From NCBI GenBank assembly GCA_947451525.1, contig CANFZM010000005.1, positions 62,001 to 126,000 of the forward strand: a DNA stretch of 64,000 nt. The letters are read 5' to 3'. Below, one piece after another: positions 18,178 through 27,615 of this stretch. Source of the stretch: Flavobacteriaceae bacterium (GTDB lineage Bacteria > Bacteroidota > Bacteroidia > Flavobacteriales > Flavobacteriaceae). Made by a program: the position numbers and the translations under genes. Below the pieces are notes generated by a model. That model was not told where the DNA came from and ran no database searches. It saw nothing but the letters and a program-made list of their open reading frames with translations. Positions within the stretch are counted from its first letter, which is position 1. Every line of letters starts with the position of its first letter.

Positions 18178-18215
18178 CACCCCGCCCTTCGGGCACCCCT
18201 CCAGTGGAGGGGAAT
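18178..18215. repeat. GC-rich double-hairpin intergenic module
   Basis: Two adjacent hairpins stand out in AT-rich surroundings: GCCC-ttc-GGGC (18184-18194) and CCCCTCC-agt-GGAGGGG (18196-18212). The module lies just after the stop of the outer-membrane barrel gene. I recall similar sequences between genes in other Flavobacterium genomes, so it is probably a dispersed repeat; that needs a genome search. Confidence 0.6.
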
Positions 18216-18235
18216 CCATAGAACATCTTCTATTT

Positions 18236-20731
18236 TTATCCTCCAAAATCGCCACCATCACCTTCGCCATCTCTTTTAGGTTGTTTTTCTCTGTCGCTTT
18301 TTTGTTTGTTAAAACGATACGTAAACGATAGATTAATTTGACGTTGTCTAAACTGCATTTCGCTATACGAACTCAAAGTAGGTAAATTGGTTTGTGAGAT
18401 TCTTTTTCTAGAATTAAAAACGTCGTTTACATTTAAAGAAATCGTTGCTTTATCTTTCATAACATCTTTGCTAAATGCTAAATTAGCAGCAAGAACACCA
18501 AGACTTTTTCCTTGAAAGGTGTTTTGTGGCGCATTATAAGTAGCATTAGTTTGCCAATCAATTTTGTAGGGCAAAGTAACTTTAGAGGAAACTCTGGTAA
18601 ACCAACTTGACGATGCTTTATTTACATCTTGACTTATTACGTCTAAAGAACCAATTGGAGTATATTGAAAATTACCAACTACAGTGCTTCTAAAAAAGTT
18701 GAAATTTCCGTTTAATTTCCACCATTTAAAAGGAGTATAATTCATGTTAAATTCAAATCCGTAACGAGTATCATTATCTAAATTAATAGAAGTAGAAACG
18801 TAAACCGGAGTATCTACAGGTACTCCATTAACAATAGTACTCACGATATCTCCTGTAGGTCTTTTTACAAATTGATATGGATTTTTTGTTTTATTGAAAT
18901 ACACCGAAGTGGTTACTGTTACTTTTTTAAATTTATTCATATACCCAAAATCTAAAGCATCGGTAAAGGATGGATTCAAATCTGGATTTCCTATAAATAG
19001 GTTGATGTTACTGGTATAGTTATTCGGAAACGGAATAATAAATCTATTTCTAGGTCTTTCTATACGTTTGCTATAGTTTATAGAAACGGTGCTTTGTTCG
19101 GTAATTTGATACGTTAAAAAAGCACTTGGAAAGAAGTTGCTGTATTTTTTATTTTTGTAAAAATCAGTTAGTAACAACTTACTTTCAATAGAGGAGTTCT
19201 CGTAGCGCAATCCTAATAAATAAGAGAATTTGCTTATTTTGGAGCCAAATTGCGTGTACAACGAGTTAATTCTTTCTTTGTAATCAAACACATTGGTAAA
19301 GTTGGTATAAGGAGTGTAAGTTCCCAAAGCATCTAGACTACCAACTCTAAAATCATTATTCATTTCAGTAAAATTACCTTTGTAACCGGCTTCAAATTGG
19401 CTATTTTTTTTAATTGGTAAAACGTAATCCGTTTGTAATAAGGTTCTGTTTTGTGTTTGATAATTTTTAGAAGCCTCAATAAATGTATTACTTACAGCGC
19501 CAACATACGAATTGGTAATGGTAGAAAAATCATTATCAAAATTTTTAGAAACCGCACCGTCAACGGTAAGTTTATGACCCTCTTTTTTGAATTTTTTCGT
19601 GAAATTAGTAGTGTATTCAATGTCGTTAGTATACGTAAACTGATCGTTAAATCTATTAGAAACGAAATTGTTATTAGCCGCGTAATTGTTAATTACATCA
19701 TTGATAGGACTTGCTCCATCACTTTTTCGGTAAGAAAATCCGTTGGTCCAAGTTAAGGTTTTATCTAAAAACCAATCTACTCCGAAGTTGTAATTATATC
19801 CTTTTCTTCCAGAGGTGCGATCAATTCTTTCGTTTGTTGTTTGGTAGACAGTTCCAGCGGAGTTAATATAATCGGAATCGGTTAACGTTTTTCCGGGTGC
19901 TTTACTATCATTATATCCGATAGTAGTAAAGATATTGAAATTTTGACTTTTAAAATTAATGGTTCCCGAAGTGCTATAGTTTTTTGGATTTCCTGCAGTT
20001 GCAATGAAAGTTCCATTAACCCCATTGTTTTTTCCTTTTTTAAGAACAATATTAATAATTCCAGCACCACCTTCGGCATCATAACGTGCAGATGGATTGG
20101 TAATTACTTCTACTTTATCTAAAGCATCTGCCGAAATACTTTTCAAAGCATCTGCAATATTGATGGAATTGGAAGGTCGTCCATCAATTAATATTTTAAC
20201 ATTATCGTTTCCTCTCAAACTAACATTTCCATCCCCATCAACAGAAACGGAAGGTACATTATCTAATACATCACTTGCAGTACCACCTTTAACGGTCATG
20301 TCTTGCCCAACATTGTATATTTTTTTATCTAGTTTTATTTCTACTGTAGATTTTTCTCTAGTAATTACTACATCCTTAAGTTGCGTAGCATCTGGTTGTA
20401 AGGAAATTGTTCCAAGGTTGGTATCTGTGGTTAAGGTTTTTCCTTTAATTTCTGAAGATTTAAAAGATATAAATTCTACTTTTATATTGTATACTCCCGG
20501 AGTAGCATCAAAACTAAAATCACCAGTTGCATTGGTTATTCCACCTGAAGTAACTTTGTTGGAAGTAGTGTTAATGATAGAAACAGTACTATATTCTAAT
20601 GGCTGTGAAGTGCCTTTTTCGATAACTTTTCCAGTTATTTTAATTTTAACTCCTTCTGGTCTTTTTTGGGAATAATTTATTAATGTGGCTAATAATAAAC
20701 TTAAAGTTAAATAAAATTTAATTTTTTTCAT
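18236..20731 (-). CDS. Outer membrane beta-barrel protein, TonB-receptor-like
   Basis: 831 residues. Signal peptide (1-22, ending INYSQ), then a carboxypeptidase-regulatory-like beta domain (about 25-115) with the typical GTSQPLEYSTVSI and GDFSFDATPG, a plug domain with GTASDVLDNVPSVSVDGDG and the NVKILIDGRPS box (about 135-215), and a long barrel region of the OMP_b-brl_3 kind ending in RQRQINLSFTYRF. A hydrophilic tail with Lys/Arg then GDGGDFGG follows the last strand. It sits in the outer membrane; such proteins are SusC-like or TonB-dependent, but no SusD partner or TonB box is evident here, so the substrate is unknown. Confidence 0.9.
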   Translation of the reverse strand: MKKIKFYLTLSLLLATLINYSQKRPEGVKIKITGKVIEKGTSQPLEYSTVSIINTTSNKVTSGGITNATGDFSFDATPGVYNIKVEFISFKSSEIKGKTLTTDTNLGTISLQPDATQLKDVVITREKSTVEIKLDKKIYNVGQDMTVKGGTASDVLDNVPSVSVDGDGNVSLRGNDNVKILIDGRPSNSINIADALKSISADALDKVEVITNPSARYDAEGGAGIINIVLKKGKNNGVNGTFIATAGNPKNYSTSGTINFKSQNFNIFTTIGYNDSKAPGKTLTDSDYINSAGTVYQTTNERIDRTSGRKGYNYNFGVDWFLDKTLTWTNGFSYRKSDGASPINDVINNYAANNNFVSNRFNDQFTYTNDIEYTTNFTKKFKKEGHKLTVDGAVSKNFDNDFSTITNSYVGAVSNTFIEASKNYQTQNRTLLQTDYVLPIKKNSQFEAGYKGNFTEMNNDFRVGSLDALGTYTPYTNFTNVFDYKERINSLYTQFGSKISKFSYLLGLRYENSSIESKLLLTDFYKNKKYSNFFPSAFLTYQITEQSTVSINYSKRIERPRNRFIIPFPNNYTSNINLFIGNPDLNPSFTDALDFGYMNKFKKVTVTTSVYFNKTKNPYQFVKRPTGDIVSTIVNGVPVDTPVYVSTSINLDNDTRYGFEFNMNYTPFKWWKLNGNFNFFRSTVVGNFQYTPIGSLDVISQDVNKASSSWFTRVSSKVTLPYKIDWQTNATYNAPQNTFQGKSLGVLAANLAFSKDVMKDKATISLNVNDVFNSRKRISQTNLPTLSSYSEMQFRQRQINLSFTYRFNKQKSDREKQPKRDGEGDGGDFGG

Positions 20732-20830
20732 GATTGGGTGTTAATTTTTCGATATGCATATAAGACCACAAAATTAAACATTCGTTTAAGTAACCAATCA
20801 TAAAGGTTTGTTAAAAGTACCTAAAAAACA

Positions 20831-21172
20831 TTATAGAATTTCTTCAATTCTACTCAAAGGTCTTGCTATTACTGCTTTTTCTCCATACACTGCAATTGGT
20901 CGTTCCATTAAAATAGGATAATCAACCATGGTTTGAATAATTTCTTTATCCGATAAATTCTTGCCCTTAAAATTTTCTATCCAAATAGATTCTCTAGTTC
21001 TAATTAATTCGATTGGAGTTATTTTTAGTTTGCTAATTATTTCACTTAATTCCCTGAAATTTAATGGATTCTCGAGATATTTTACAACTTCAAAAGTATG
21101 ATTGGATGTTTCTAAGAATGCCAAACATTCTCTAGATTTTCCGCATCGTGGATTGTGGTAAATTGTTATCAT
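20831..21172 (-). CDS. ArsC-family reductase (glutaredoxin fold)
   Basis: 113 residues with the ArsC hallmark near the N-terminus, YHNPRCGKSR with Cys10, and the arginine-bearing ERPIAV and KAVIARP segments that hold the other two conserved arginines of the glutaredoxin-dependent arsenate reductases. ELIRTRE near residue 60 supplies the third. Relatives include true arsenate reductases and Spx/YffB-type proteins; three arginines favour arsenate reductase. It stands alone between a barrel gene and a divergent CPBP protease gene, not in the arsenic operon at 60 kb, which carries an unrelated reductase. Confidence 0.88.
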   Translation of the reverse strand: MITIYHNPRCGKSRECLAFLETSNHTFEVVKYLENPLNFRELSEIISKLKITPIELIRTRESIWIENFKGKNLSDKEIIQTMVDYPILMERPIAVYGEKAVIARPLSRIEEIL

Positions 21173-21266
21173 TTTTTTTAATAAAGTAAGAATATATGTA
21201 TTTTTTGTAGTATTTTAGTCGTTGCAAATGTAGTATTTGTTGTGCTATATAATTTAAAATTAAACT

Positions 21267-22199
21267 ATGTTTATTGAACAAGGAATAAAAAAAAGTAATG
21301 AATTTTGGAAATACATTTTAGGTTCCATCCTTATTATTGCGGCTTCTACTTTGGGTCAAATTCCTTTGGGAATTGCGGTTGCTTTTAAGTCTTTAAAATC
21401 GGGTAAAATCCCAACAGACACTAATGCTGCTATTAATTTATTAGATTCCAATCTGTCTTTATTTTTAATAATGTTATCCTTTGTTTTTGGATTTATCGGA
21501 CTAATATTGGTAGTGAAATATTTTCATAAACAAACTTTACTAGAAGTTACTACTTCTAGAAAAAAAGTAGATTGGAGTAGGGTGTTTTTCTCTTTTGGTT
21601 TATGGGCTTTGTTTACTATTGGAACTACTTTTATAACTTATTATTCTAATCCAGGTGAATTAGTTTGGAACTTTAAACCCATTCCGTTTGCCATATTATT
21701 TGTAATTGCAACGCTATTAATTCCTATTCAAACGACCACTGAAGAATATGTTTTTAGAGGTTATTTAATGCAAGGATTTGCTAATTTGGCTAAAAATAAA
21801 TGGTTTCCATTAGTGATGACTTCGGTTATTTTTGGTTCCATGCACATCTTGAATCCAGAAGTAGTCAAAATGGGTTATTTTGTTTTAGTTTATTATATAG
21901 GAACTGGTTTGTTTCTCGGTATTCTTACTTTAATGGATGAAGGTATCGAATTATCGCTTGGTTTTCATGCTGCCAATAATTTAATTACCGCATTATTAGT
22001 AACTTCCGATTGGACTGCTTTACGAACCAATTCGATATTTAAAGATACTTCTACGCCCGGCGGTGTATTGGAAATTTTTATTCCAGTATTGGTAGTTTAT
22101 CCGATACTACTATTTATCTTTAGTAAGAAATACCAATGGACCAATTGGAAAGAAAAATTAACCGGAAACATAACATTAGAAAATAATATAAATACCTAA
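21267..22199 (+). CDS. CPBP-family intramembrane metalloprotease
   Basis: 310 residues with about eight membrane segments. The CPBP (CAAX protease/bacteriocin-processing) signature is complete: TTEEYVFRGYL supplies the EExxxR motif near residue 160, SVIFGSMHI the second-helix FxxxH, and LGFHAANN the HxxxN motif. Such enzymes cleave in the membrane, and in bacteria are linked to peptide maturation or self-immunity. The substrate is unknown. The start of menE follows its stop by 4 nt, so the two share a transcript. Confidence 0.92.
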   Translation: MFIEQGIKKSNEFWKYILGSILIIAASTLGQIPLGIAVAFKSLKSGKIPTDTNAAINLLDSNLSLFLIMLSFVFGFIGLILVVKYFHKQTLLEVTTSRKKVDWSRVFFSFGLWALFTIGTTFITYYSNPGELVWNFKPIPFAILFVIATLLIPIQTTTEEYVFRGYLMQGFANLAKNKWFPLVMTSVIFGSMHILNPEVVKMGYFVLVYYIGTGLFLGILTLMDEGIELSLGFHAANNLITALLVTSDWTALRTNSIFKDTSTPGGVLEIFIPVLVVYPILLFIFSKKYQWTNWKEKLTGNITLENNINT

Positions 22200-22203
22200 T
22201 ATC

Positions 22204-23247
22204 ATGATTAATCCAACGTATGAAAATGTACACAATCATTTTAAATTAAATGGTTTTCACCTCAATAGAGAAGATTTATGCCGTGTTGCTTATAGTTTTA
22301 TTAAAGAAGGCGAAGATTTTGAAAAACCAGTAGGTGATTTTCTTTTAGATTGGTTTGATAGCAAGCCGTATATTGAAATGCAAACATCTGGTTCAACAGG
22401 AATTCCTAAAACCATTAAAGTAGATAAACAAGCAATGGTGAATTCGGCGATTGCAACGGGAGATTTCTTTGGTTTACAATCTGGAAATAGAGCCTTACAA
22501 TGTTTACCTGTGAAATATGTTGCTGGAAAAATGATGTTAATTCGATCTATCGTATTAGGATTAGATTTAGATTATGTTGCTCCAACTTCCCACCCTATGA
22601 AAGGCTTGGAAGATAAATATGATTTTGCTGCGATGGTGCCAATGCAGGCTCAAAATTCATTAAAAGAATTGCAAAACGTTAAAAAACTTATTGTTGGTGG
22701 TGCTAGAATAAGTGCCTCTCTTGAAAAAGAATTAATGAAATTGCCAACCGAGGTTTATGAAACCTACGGCATGACCGAAACCATTACCCACATTGCTGCC
22801 AAAAAAGTAGGGGAAGAGGTGTTTACGGTTTTACCGCATGTTACTATTTCGTACGACGATAGAAACTGTTTGGTAATTCATGCACCTAAAATTATTGCTG
22901 AAGATACTGTAGTAACCAACGATTTGGTAGAATTAGTCAACGAAAATCAATTTAAGTTTTTAGGTAGAATTGATAACGTAATTAATAGTGGTGGCATAAA
23001 AATTATGCCCGAACAAGTAGAACAAAAACTGGACGGAAAACTAGATAGACGATTTTTTATCACTTCTAAAGAGGATAAAGAATTGGGAGAAAAAGTAGTA
23101 TTAATAGTAGAAGGGGATTCCTTTGCCATTGATACTGCTATTTTTGATTGCTTGGATAAATACGAACATCCAAGAGAAATCCTTTTTGTGTCTAAGTTTA
23201 AAGAAACTGAAAACGGGAAAGTTTTACGTAAAGAAAGCTTAAAATAA
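22204..23247 (+). CDS. menE: o-Succinylbenzoate-CoA ligase (AMP-binding enzyme)
   Basis: 347 residues of the acyl-adenylate-forming family. The P-loop-like QTSGSTGIPK (about 60-69), the A5 motif YETYGMTET and the A8/A10 region (FLGRIDNVINSGGIK and ENGKVLRKES with the catalytic Lys near the end) are present. It is shorter than typical MenE (about 450-490), lacking part of the N-terminal region, as I recall is normal for flavobacterial MenE. It would attach CoA to o-succinylbenzoate in menaquinone synthesis. The MenE assignment rests on that recollection; no other men genes are in the window. Confidence 0.82.
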   Translation: MINPTYENVHNHFKLNGFHLNREDLCRVAYSFIKEGEDFEKPVGDFLLDWFDSKPYIEMQTSGSTGIPKTIKVDKQAMVNSAIATGDFFGLQSGNRALQCLPVKYVAGKMMLIRSIVLGLDLDYVAPTSHPMKGLEDKYDFAAMVPMQAQNSLKELQNVKKLIVGGARISASLEKELMKLPTEVYETYGMTETITHIAAKKVGEEVFTVLPHVTISYDDRNCLVIHAPKIIAEDTVVTNDLVELVNENQFKFLGRIDNVINSGGIKIMPEQVEQKLDGKLDRRFFITSKEDKELGEKVVLIVEGDSFAIDTAIFDCLDKYEHPREILFVSKFKETENGKVLRKESLK

Positions 23248-23261
23248 TTTATAAAAAAGTT

Positions 23262-23387
23262 AACACGAATTCCACGAATTGGCACAAATTAGTAAAACTT
23301 GAAATTACACAAATTTAATTTGCTTTTAGCAAATGAGTGAAATTAATTAAGAAAAATTTATTTGTGTAAATTCGTGGAATTCGTGTT
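23262..23387. repeat. Palindrome-bounded intergenic element, copy 1
   Basis: 126 bp bounded by a perfect 19-bp inverted repeat, AACACGAATTCCACGAATT on the left and its complement on the right. The interior has AATTTAATTTGCTTTTAGCAAATGA. No open frame. Next to it lies a second, diverged copy. Confidence 0.85.
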
Positions 23388-23396
23388 TAAAAAGTT

Positions 23397-23513
23397 GACA
23401 CGAATTTCCACGAATTAGTAATATGTGCTATTTCACGAATTTAATTTGCTTTTATCAAATGACTGAAATCAATAAAGTAAAATTTATTAGTGTAAATTCG
23501 TGGAATTCGTGTT
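23397..23513. repeat. Palindrome-bounded intergenic element, copy 2
   Basis: 117 bp with terminal inverted repeats of the same kind (left arm with one extra T, ACACGAATTTCCACGAATT) and the same interior core, diverged by substitutions (AGCAAATGA becomes ATCAAATGA). The tandem pair together fill the gap between menE and the convergent M1 peptidase gene. Confidence 0.85.
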
Positions 23514-23523
23514 GAAAAAACTT

Positions 23524-25146
23524 TTACTCTTTAATTAAATCCACATAAAAATCATTGGTGAGCACTTCAACTTCATCAAGGGATTTTATTTTAATACTAG
23601 AAATTTCCCACTCCAAAGTTGGCTGAATTCGTATTTCTTTTCCGTTAACTTTTATGTCTATTGGCATATTAAATTTGGATTCGGAAGCCGTCCAACGGTA
23701 TTCTAATTTATTTTTATTTATTCGAATTAATAGTTCGGGAATAGTAGTGTATCTTAAGTACTGATTAAAAATAGGGGTTAAATCCATACCGCTTTCGGTG
23801 TTAAAGAAATTTATAACCGTGCCAGTATCAATTATTTTATGACGGAAAGTATTGGAATAATCCAATAAAATCTTCCACCACAAATTTTCATTTTTTATAA
23901 CATGACGCAAAGTATTTAAAAGCAATGCACCTTTGTAATACATATCTCCCGATCCTTCTTTGTTTACTCCGAAAGGTCCAATAATAGGTTCGTCATTACT
24001 TACGTTTTGCTTCATCCCGTTCATGTATTTCTGCGCTTTTTCAGCACCAAATTGACATTCCAAATAGACTACTTCAGTGTACATGGTGAAGCCCTCGTGA
24101 ATCCACATATCGGCAATATCTTTGGAAGTGATGCTATTTCCAAACCATTCGTGTCCACTTTCGTGGATAGTGATGTAGTCAAATAATAACCCAATTCCTG
24201 TACCCGACAAATCACTTCCTAAGTAACCATTTTTGTATTTATTACCATAAGAAACAGCACTTTGGTGTTCCATACCTAAATAAGGAGTTTCAACCAATTT
24301 GTAACCATCTTCTTTAAAGGGATAAGTTCCAAATTTACTTTGAAAACAAGTTAGCATTAGTTTCGCTTCTTCAAAATGGGATTTGGCTTTCACTTCATTT
24401 TCTTTTAATACATAATAATCTAAATCTAAATCGTCTAGATTATCGTGTATGTGCGCAAAATCGGCAATATTTATAGTAATATCATAGGTGTTAATTGGGT
24501 TTTTAACTTCCCAATCCCAACGGGTATAGCCATTTTTCAAGTCTTCACTACCCATTAATCTTCCGTTAGAAACATCCATTAACCCATTAGGAACAGCCAC
24601 TTTTATGGTCGCTCCATTATCAGGCTCATCGCTTTGCGAATCTTTACAAGGATACCACAAACTAGCACCTGTTCCTTGGCAGGCCACCGCTACCCATGGT
24701 TTTCCTTGTTTGTCTTTGGTGAAAACAAATCCGCCATCCCAAGGTGCATTTTTGGCAACTATAGGTTTTCCAGAATAGTAAAAACAAATTTTCTCTTCAT
24801 TACCACTATTCAAATTAGTAGGAAAATCAATAAAAACCGCATTGAATTCTCTTTTGTAATTTAATTTCTTTGAATTGAAAACAATAGAATCCACTTGCAT
24901 ATTTTCAAATAAATCTACCTGAATTTTTTTAGTATTGGACACTACTTTAAAACTAATACCATTATACCCAACAATTGATTTATCTTCAATATTAATTTTG
25001 ATATTTAAGTCGTATCGCAACACATCATAACAAGTTCGTTCGGCTCGCAAACCTCCTTGTAGCGTGTCTTTTCTAGTAGTGGTTTCTTGGGCTGAAAGAC
25101 TTTGGAAACCTAAAATAAATAAGAAAACAAAAAGTAGTTTTTTCAT
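23524..25146 (-). CDS. M1-family metallopeptidase (aminopeptidase)
   Basis: 540 residues with signal peptide MKKLLFVFLFILGFQSLSAQ. The exopeptidase motif is GMEH at 291-294, in place of the usual GAMEN; the zinc motif is HESGH (328-332) with the third ligand Glu351 in WIHEGFTMYTE. The N-terminal beta-saddle domain precedes the catalytic domain. The C-terminal helical domain is short, unlike the 850-residue forms. It is probably periplasmic or surface-exposed and trims peptides. It lies 11 nt downstream of the acyl-CoA carboxylase gene on the same strand. Confidence 0.93.
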   Translation of the reverse strand: MKKLLFVFLFILGFQSLSAQETTTRKDTLQGGLRAERTCYDVLRYDLNIKINIEDKSIVGYNGISFKVVSNTKKIQVDLFENMQVDSIVFNSKKLNYKREFNAVFIDFPTNLNSGNEEKICFYYSGKPIVAKNAPWDGGFVFTKDKQGKPWVAVACQGTGASLWYPCKDSQSDEPDNGATIKVAVPNGLMDVSNGRLMGSEDLKNGYTRWDWEVKNPINTYDITINIADFAHIHDNLDDLDLDYYVLKENEVKAKSHFEEAKLMLTCFQSKFGTYPFKEDGYKLVETPYLGMEHQSAVSYGNKYKNGYLGSDLSGTGIGLLFDYITIHESGHEWFGNSITSKDIADMWIHEGFTMYTEVVYLECQFGAEKAQKYMNGMKQNVSNDEPIIGPFGVNKEGSGDMYYKGALLLNTLRHVIKNENLWWKILLDYSNTFRHKIIDTGTVINFFNTESGMDLTPIFNQYLRYTTIPELLIRINKNKLEYRWTASESKFNMPIDIKVNGKEIRIQPTLEWEISSIKIKSLDEVEVLTNDFYVDLIKE

Positions 25147-25157
25147 GATATATTGTA

Positions 25158-26786
25158 TTATACTTGAATCACTCCCAAATTAAACTTTTTCTCAATAGGA
25201 GAGTGGTTGGCTGCTTCAATTCCCATAGAGATCCAGGTTCTGGTATCTAGTGGATCAATGATGGCATCGGTCCATAATCTTGATGCTGCATAATAAGGAG
25301 AAACTTGCTCGTCGTAGCGGGCTTTTATTTTGTCAAATAATTCTTTTTCTTTTACTTCGTCAATCACTTCGCCTTTGGCTTTTAGTGAGGAGGCTTCAAT
25401 TTGCGCCAATACTTTAGCGGCTTGCGTGCCACCCATTACGGCAAGTTCGGCACTTGGCCATGCAAAAATCAATCTAGGGTCGTAGGCTTTTCCGCACATG
25501 GCATAATTTCCTGCACCATAAGAATTTCCTACAATAACCGTGAATTTTGGTACCACCGAATTGGCTACAGCATTCACCATTTTGGCACCATCTTTAATGA
25601 TTCCGCCATGTTCACTTTTGGATCCTACCATAAATCCGGTAACGTCTTGCACGAATACTAACGGAATTTTCTTTTGGTTGCAATTAGCAATAAATCGTGT
25701 TGCTTTATCTGCGGAATCCGAATAGATTACACCACCAAATTGAATTTCGCCTTTTTTAGTTTTAGAAACAATACGTTGGTTGGCCACAATTCCCACTGCC
25801 CAGCCATCAATTCTGGCATAACAGGTTATAATTGACTTTCCATAATCTTCTTTGTACATATCCATCTCCGAATTGTCTACCAATCGTTTGATGATTTCCA
25901 TCATATCGTATTGCTCGGTGCGGGCTTTAGGAATAATTCCGTAAATATCTTGTTCGTCTAATGCTGGTTTTTCTGATTTAATTCGGTTAAATCCTGCCTT
26001 ATCATAATCCCCAATTTTACCTACAATGCTTTTAATTCTATCCAAAGCATCTTTATCGTCTTTGGCTTTATAATCGGTAACCCCCGAAATTTCACAATGG
26101 GTGGTAGCACCCCCAAGGGTTTCGTTGTCTATATTTTCGCCAATGGCAGCCTTTACTAAATAACTTCCAGCAAGAAAGATACTTCCAGTTTTGTCTACAA
26201 TCATTGCTTCGTCGCTCATTATTGGGAGGTAAGCACCACCAGCAACACAGCTTCCCATAACAGCAGCAATTTGTGTAATTCCCATGCTACTCATTTGGGC
26301 ATTGTTTCTAAAAATTCGTCCGAAATGTTCTTTATCTGGGAAAATTTCATCTTGCATTGGTAAATAAACCCCTGCCGAATCGACTAAATAGATAATAGGC
26401 AAACGGTTTTCCATGGCAATTTCTTGCGCGCGAAGATTTTTCTTAGCAGTAATTGGGAACCAAGCACCAGCTTTAACGGTAGCATCATTAGCAACCACAA
26501 TGCATTGTTTTCCATGGATATAACCAATTTTCACAACTACACCACCAGAAGGACAACCACCATGCTCGGCATACATTCCGTCTCCAACAAAAGCACCAAT
26601 TTCAATGCATTTTGCTTTTGCATCCAATAAATAATCTATTCGTTCCCGAGCCGTCATCTTGCCTTCGGCATGCAATTTTTCTATTCTTTTTTCTCCACCT
26701 CCAAGTTTTACTTTGGCAAATCGGTGTTTTAAATCGGATAAAAAAAGTTTATTATGATCTTCGTTTTTATTGAAGTTAAGATCCAT
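25158..26786 (-). CDS. Acyl-CoA carboxylase, carboxyltransferase (beta) subunit
   Basis: 542 residues, full length for the carboxyltransferase subunit of methylcrotonyl- or propionyl-type acyl-CoA carboxylases. Diagnostic stretches include GGGEKRIEKLHAEGKMTARERI at the N-terminus, AGVYLPMQDEIFPD, and in the second half VTGFMVGSKSEHGGIIKDGAKMV. The QDEIFPD insert and closing sequence favour methylcrotonyl-CoA carboxylase (leucine breakdown). The biotin-bearing alpha subunit is not in the window. First gene of a pair with the M1 peptidase. Confidence 0.93.
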   Translation of the reverse strand: MDLNFNKNEDHNKLFLSDLKHRFAKVKLGGGEKRIEKLHAEGKMTARERIDYLLDAKAKCIEIGAFVGDGMYAEHGGCPSGGVVVKIGYIHGKQCIVVANDATVKAGAWFPITAKKNLRAQEIAMENRLPIIYLVDSAGVYLPMQDEIFPDKEHFGRIFRNNAQMSSMGITQIAAVMGSCVAGGAYLPIMSDEAMIVDKTGSIFLAGSYLVKAAIGENIDNETLGGATTHCEISGVTDYKAKDDKDALDRIKSIVGKIGDYDKAGFNRIKSEKPALDEQDIYGIIPKARTEQYDMMEIIKRLVDNSEMDMYKEDYGKSIITCYARIDGWAVGIVANQRIVSKTKKGEIQFGGVIYSDSADKATRFIANCNQKKIPLVFVQDVTGFMVGSKSEHGGIIKDGAKMVNAVANSVVPKFTVIVGNSYGAGNYAMCGKAYDPRLIFAWPSAELAVMGGTQAAKVLAQIEASSLKAKGEVIDEVKEKELFDKIKARYDEQVSPYYAASRLWTDAIIDPLDTRTWISMGIEAANHSPIEKKFNLGVIQV

Positions 26787-26915
26787 ATTGTGTATATATT
26801 TTTGAAATGCTAAAGTACGAAAACGATTTCAATAGAGATAGTTCTAATTTTTTATTATTTTAAAAAATATATTTCATTTTTAGAATTAATTAATACTCTC
26901 TTAACATTAGTTATA

Positions 26916-26923
26916 TACATTTG
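26916..26923 (+). promoter_or_regulatory. Candidate -7 box of the phosphate transport pair
   Basis: TACATTTG matches TAnnTTTG and lies 20 nt before the ATG. No TTG is found at the expected distance upstream, so the match is partial. Confidence 0.4.
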
Positions 26924-26943
26924 CATTGTAAAAATCGTTAAAA

Positions 26944-27588
26944 ATGACATTAAACAATATTTTCCAATTTCTAGTTCCAAAAGACAAAAAATTCTTTCCT
27001 TTATTTGAACAAGCATCTGCTAATTTAGTTGTATTGGCAGAAACACTTCATGAAGCAGTAAATGCACCCAAATTAGAACGGGAAGATTATTTTAAAAAAA
27101 TAGAAGAACTTGAGGCTATTATTGAAGAAATTACACACCAAACACACTTAGAATTAAGTAGAAATTTTATCACTCCATTTGATAGAGAAGATATTCACTC
27201 TTTAATCAAAGCGATTGATAATGTTGCGGATAATATGCATGGTGCTGCAAGCAGAATGCGTTTGTATCAAGTAGAGAAAATCACAAAATCTATAAGAAAG
27301 TTAACCGAAATTAATTTGGAAGCTTGTCAATTGATAAGTGTAGGAATTAGGGAACTTAAAGATATGGGTAATCCTAAAGCGATTAAGGAAACTTGCAAGA
27401 AAATTAATAAATTAGAAAGCAAAGCAGATTCCGTATTTGATAAAGCAGTTGCTGATATTTTTGAAAATGAAACAGATGCAAAAAATATCATAAAATACAA
27501 AGAAGTACTTTCAGCCTTAGAAATGGCATCCGATAAATGTAAAAGTGTTTCTAATGTAATGGAGCAAATTGCTGTAAAACACTCTTAA
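26944..27588 (+). CDS. DUF47 (PhoU-like) phosphate transport regulator
   Basis: 214 residues, all-helical, matching the DUF47/PhoU-like family: FFPLFEQASANLV, ITHQTHLELSRNFITPFDREDIHSL and the helical repeat regions with conserved Asp/Glu (AIDNVADNMHG, KINKLESKADSVFDKA). Proteins of this family are cytosolic partners of PiT-type transporters, and here the transporter gene follows 27 nt later on the same strand. It likely tunes phosphate uptake. Confidence 0.94.
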   Translation: MTLNNIFQFLVPKDKKFFPLFEQASANLVVLAETLHEAVNAPKLEREDYFKKIEELEAIIEEITHQTHLELSRNFITPFDREDIHSLIKAIDNVADNMHGAASRMRLYQVEKITKSIRKLTEINLEACQLISVGIRELKDMGNPKAIKETCKKINKLESKADSVFDKAVADIFENETDAKNIIKYKEVLSALEMASDKCKSVSNVMEQIAVKHS

Positions 27589-27615
27589 ATAATACTATAA
27601 TTTAGACATTCCAAT

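Noticed and set aside
20097..20675. A 192-codon open frame antisense to the barrel receptor gene
   Set aside because: It lies wholly inside the plug region of a well-supported gene on the other strand, has no promoter or start context, and its composition mirrors the complement of the real codons.
23262..23513. CRISPR array
   Set aside because: There are only two diverged units longer than 100 bp with internal inverted repeats, no spacers and no cas genes nearby.
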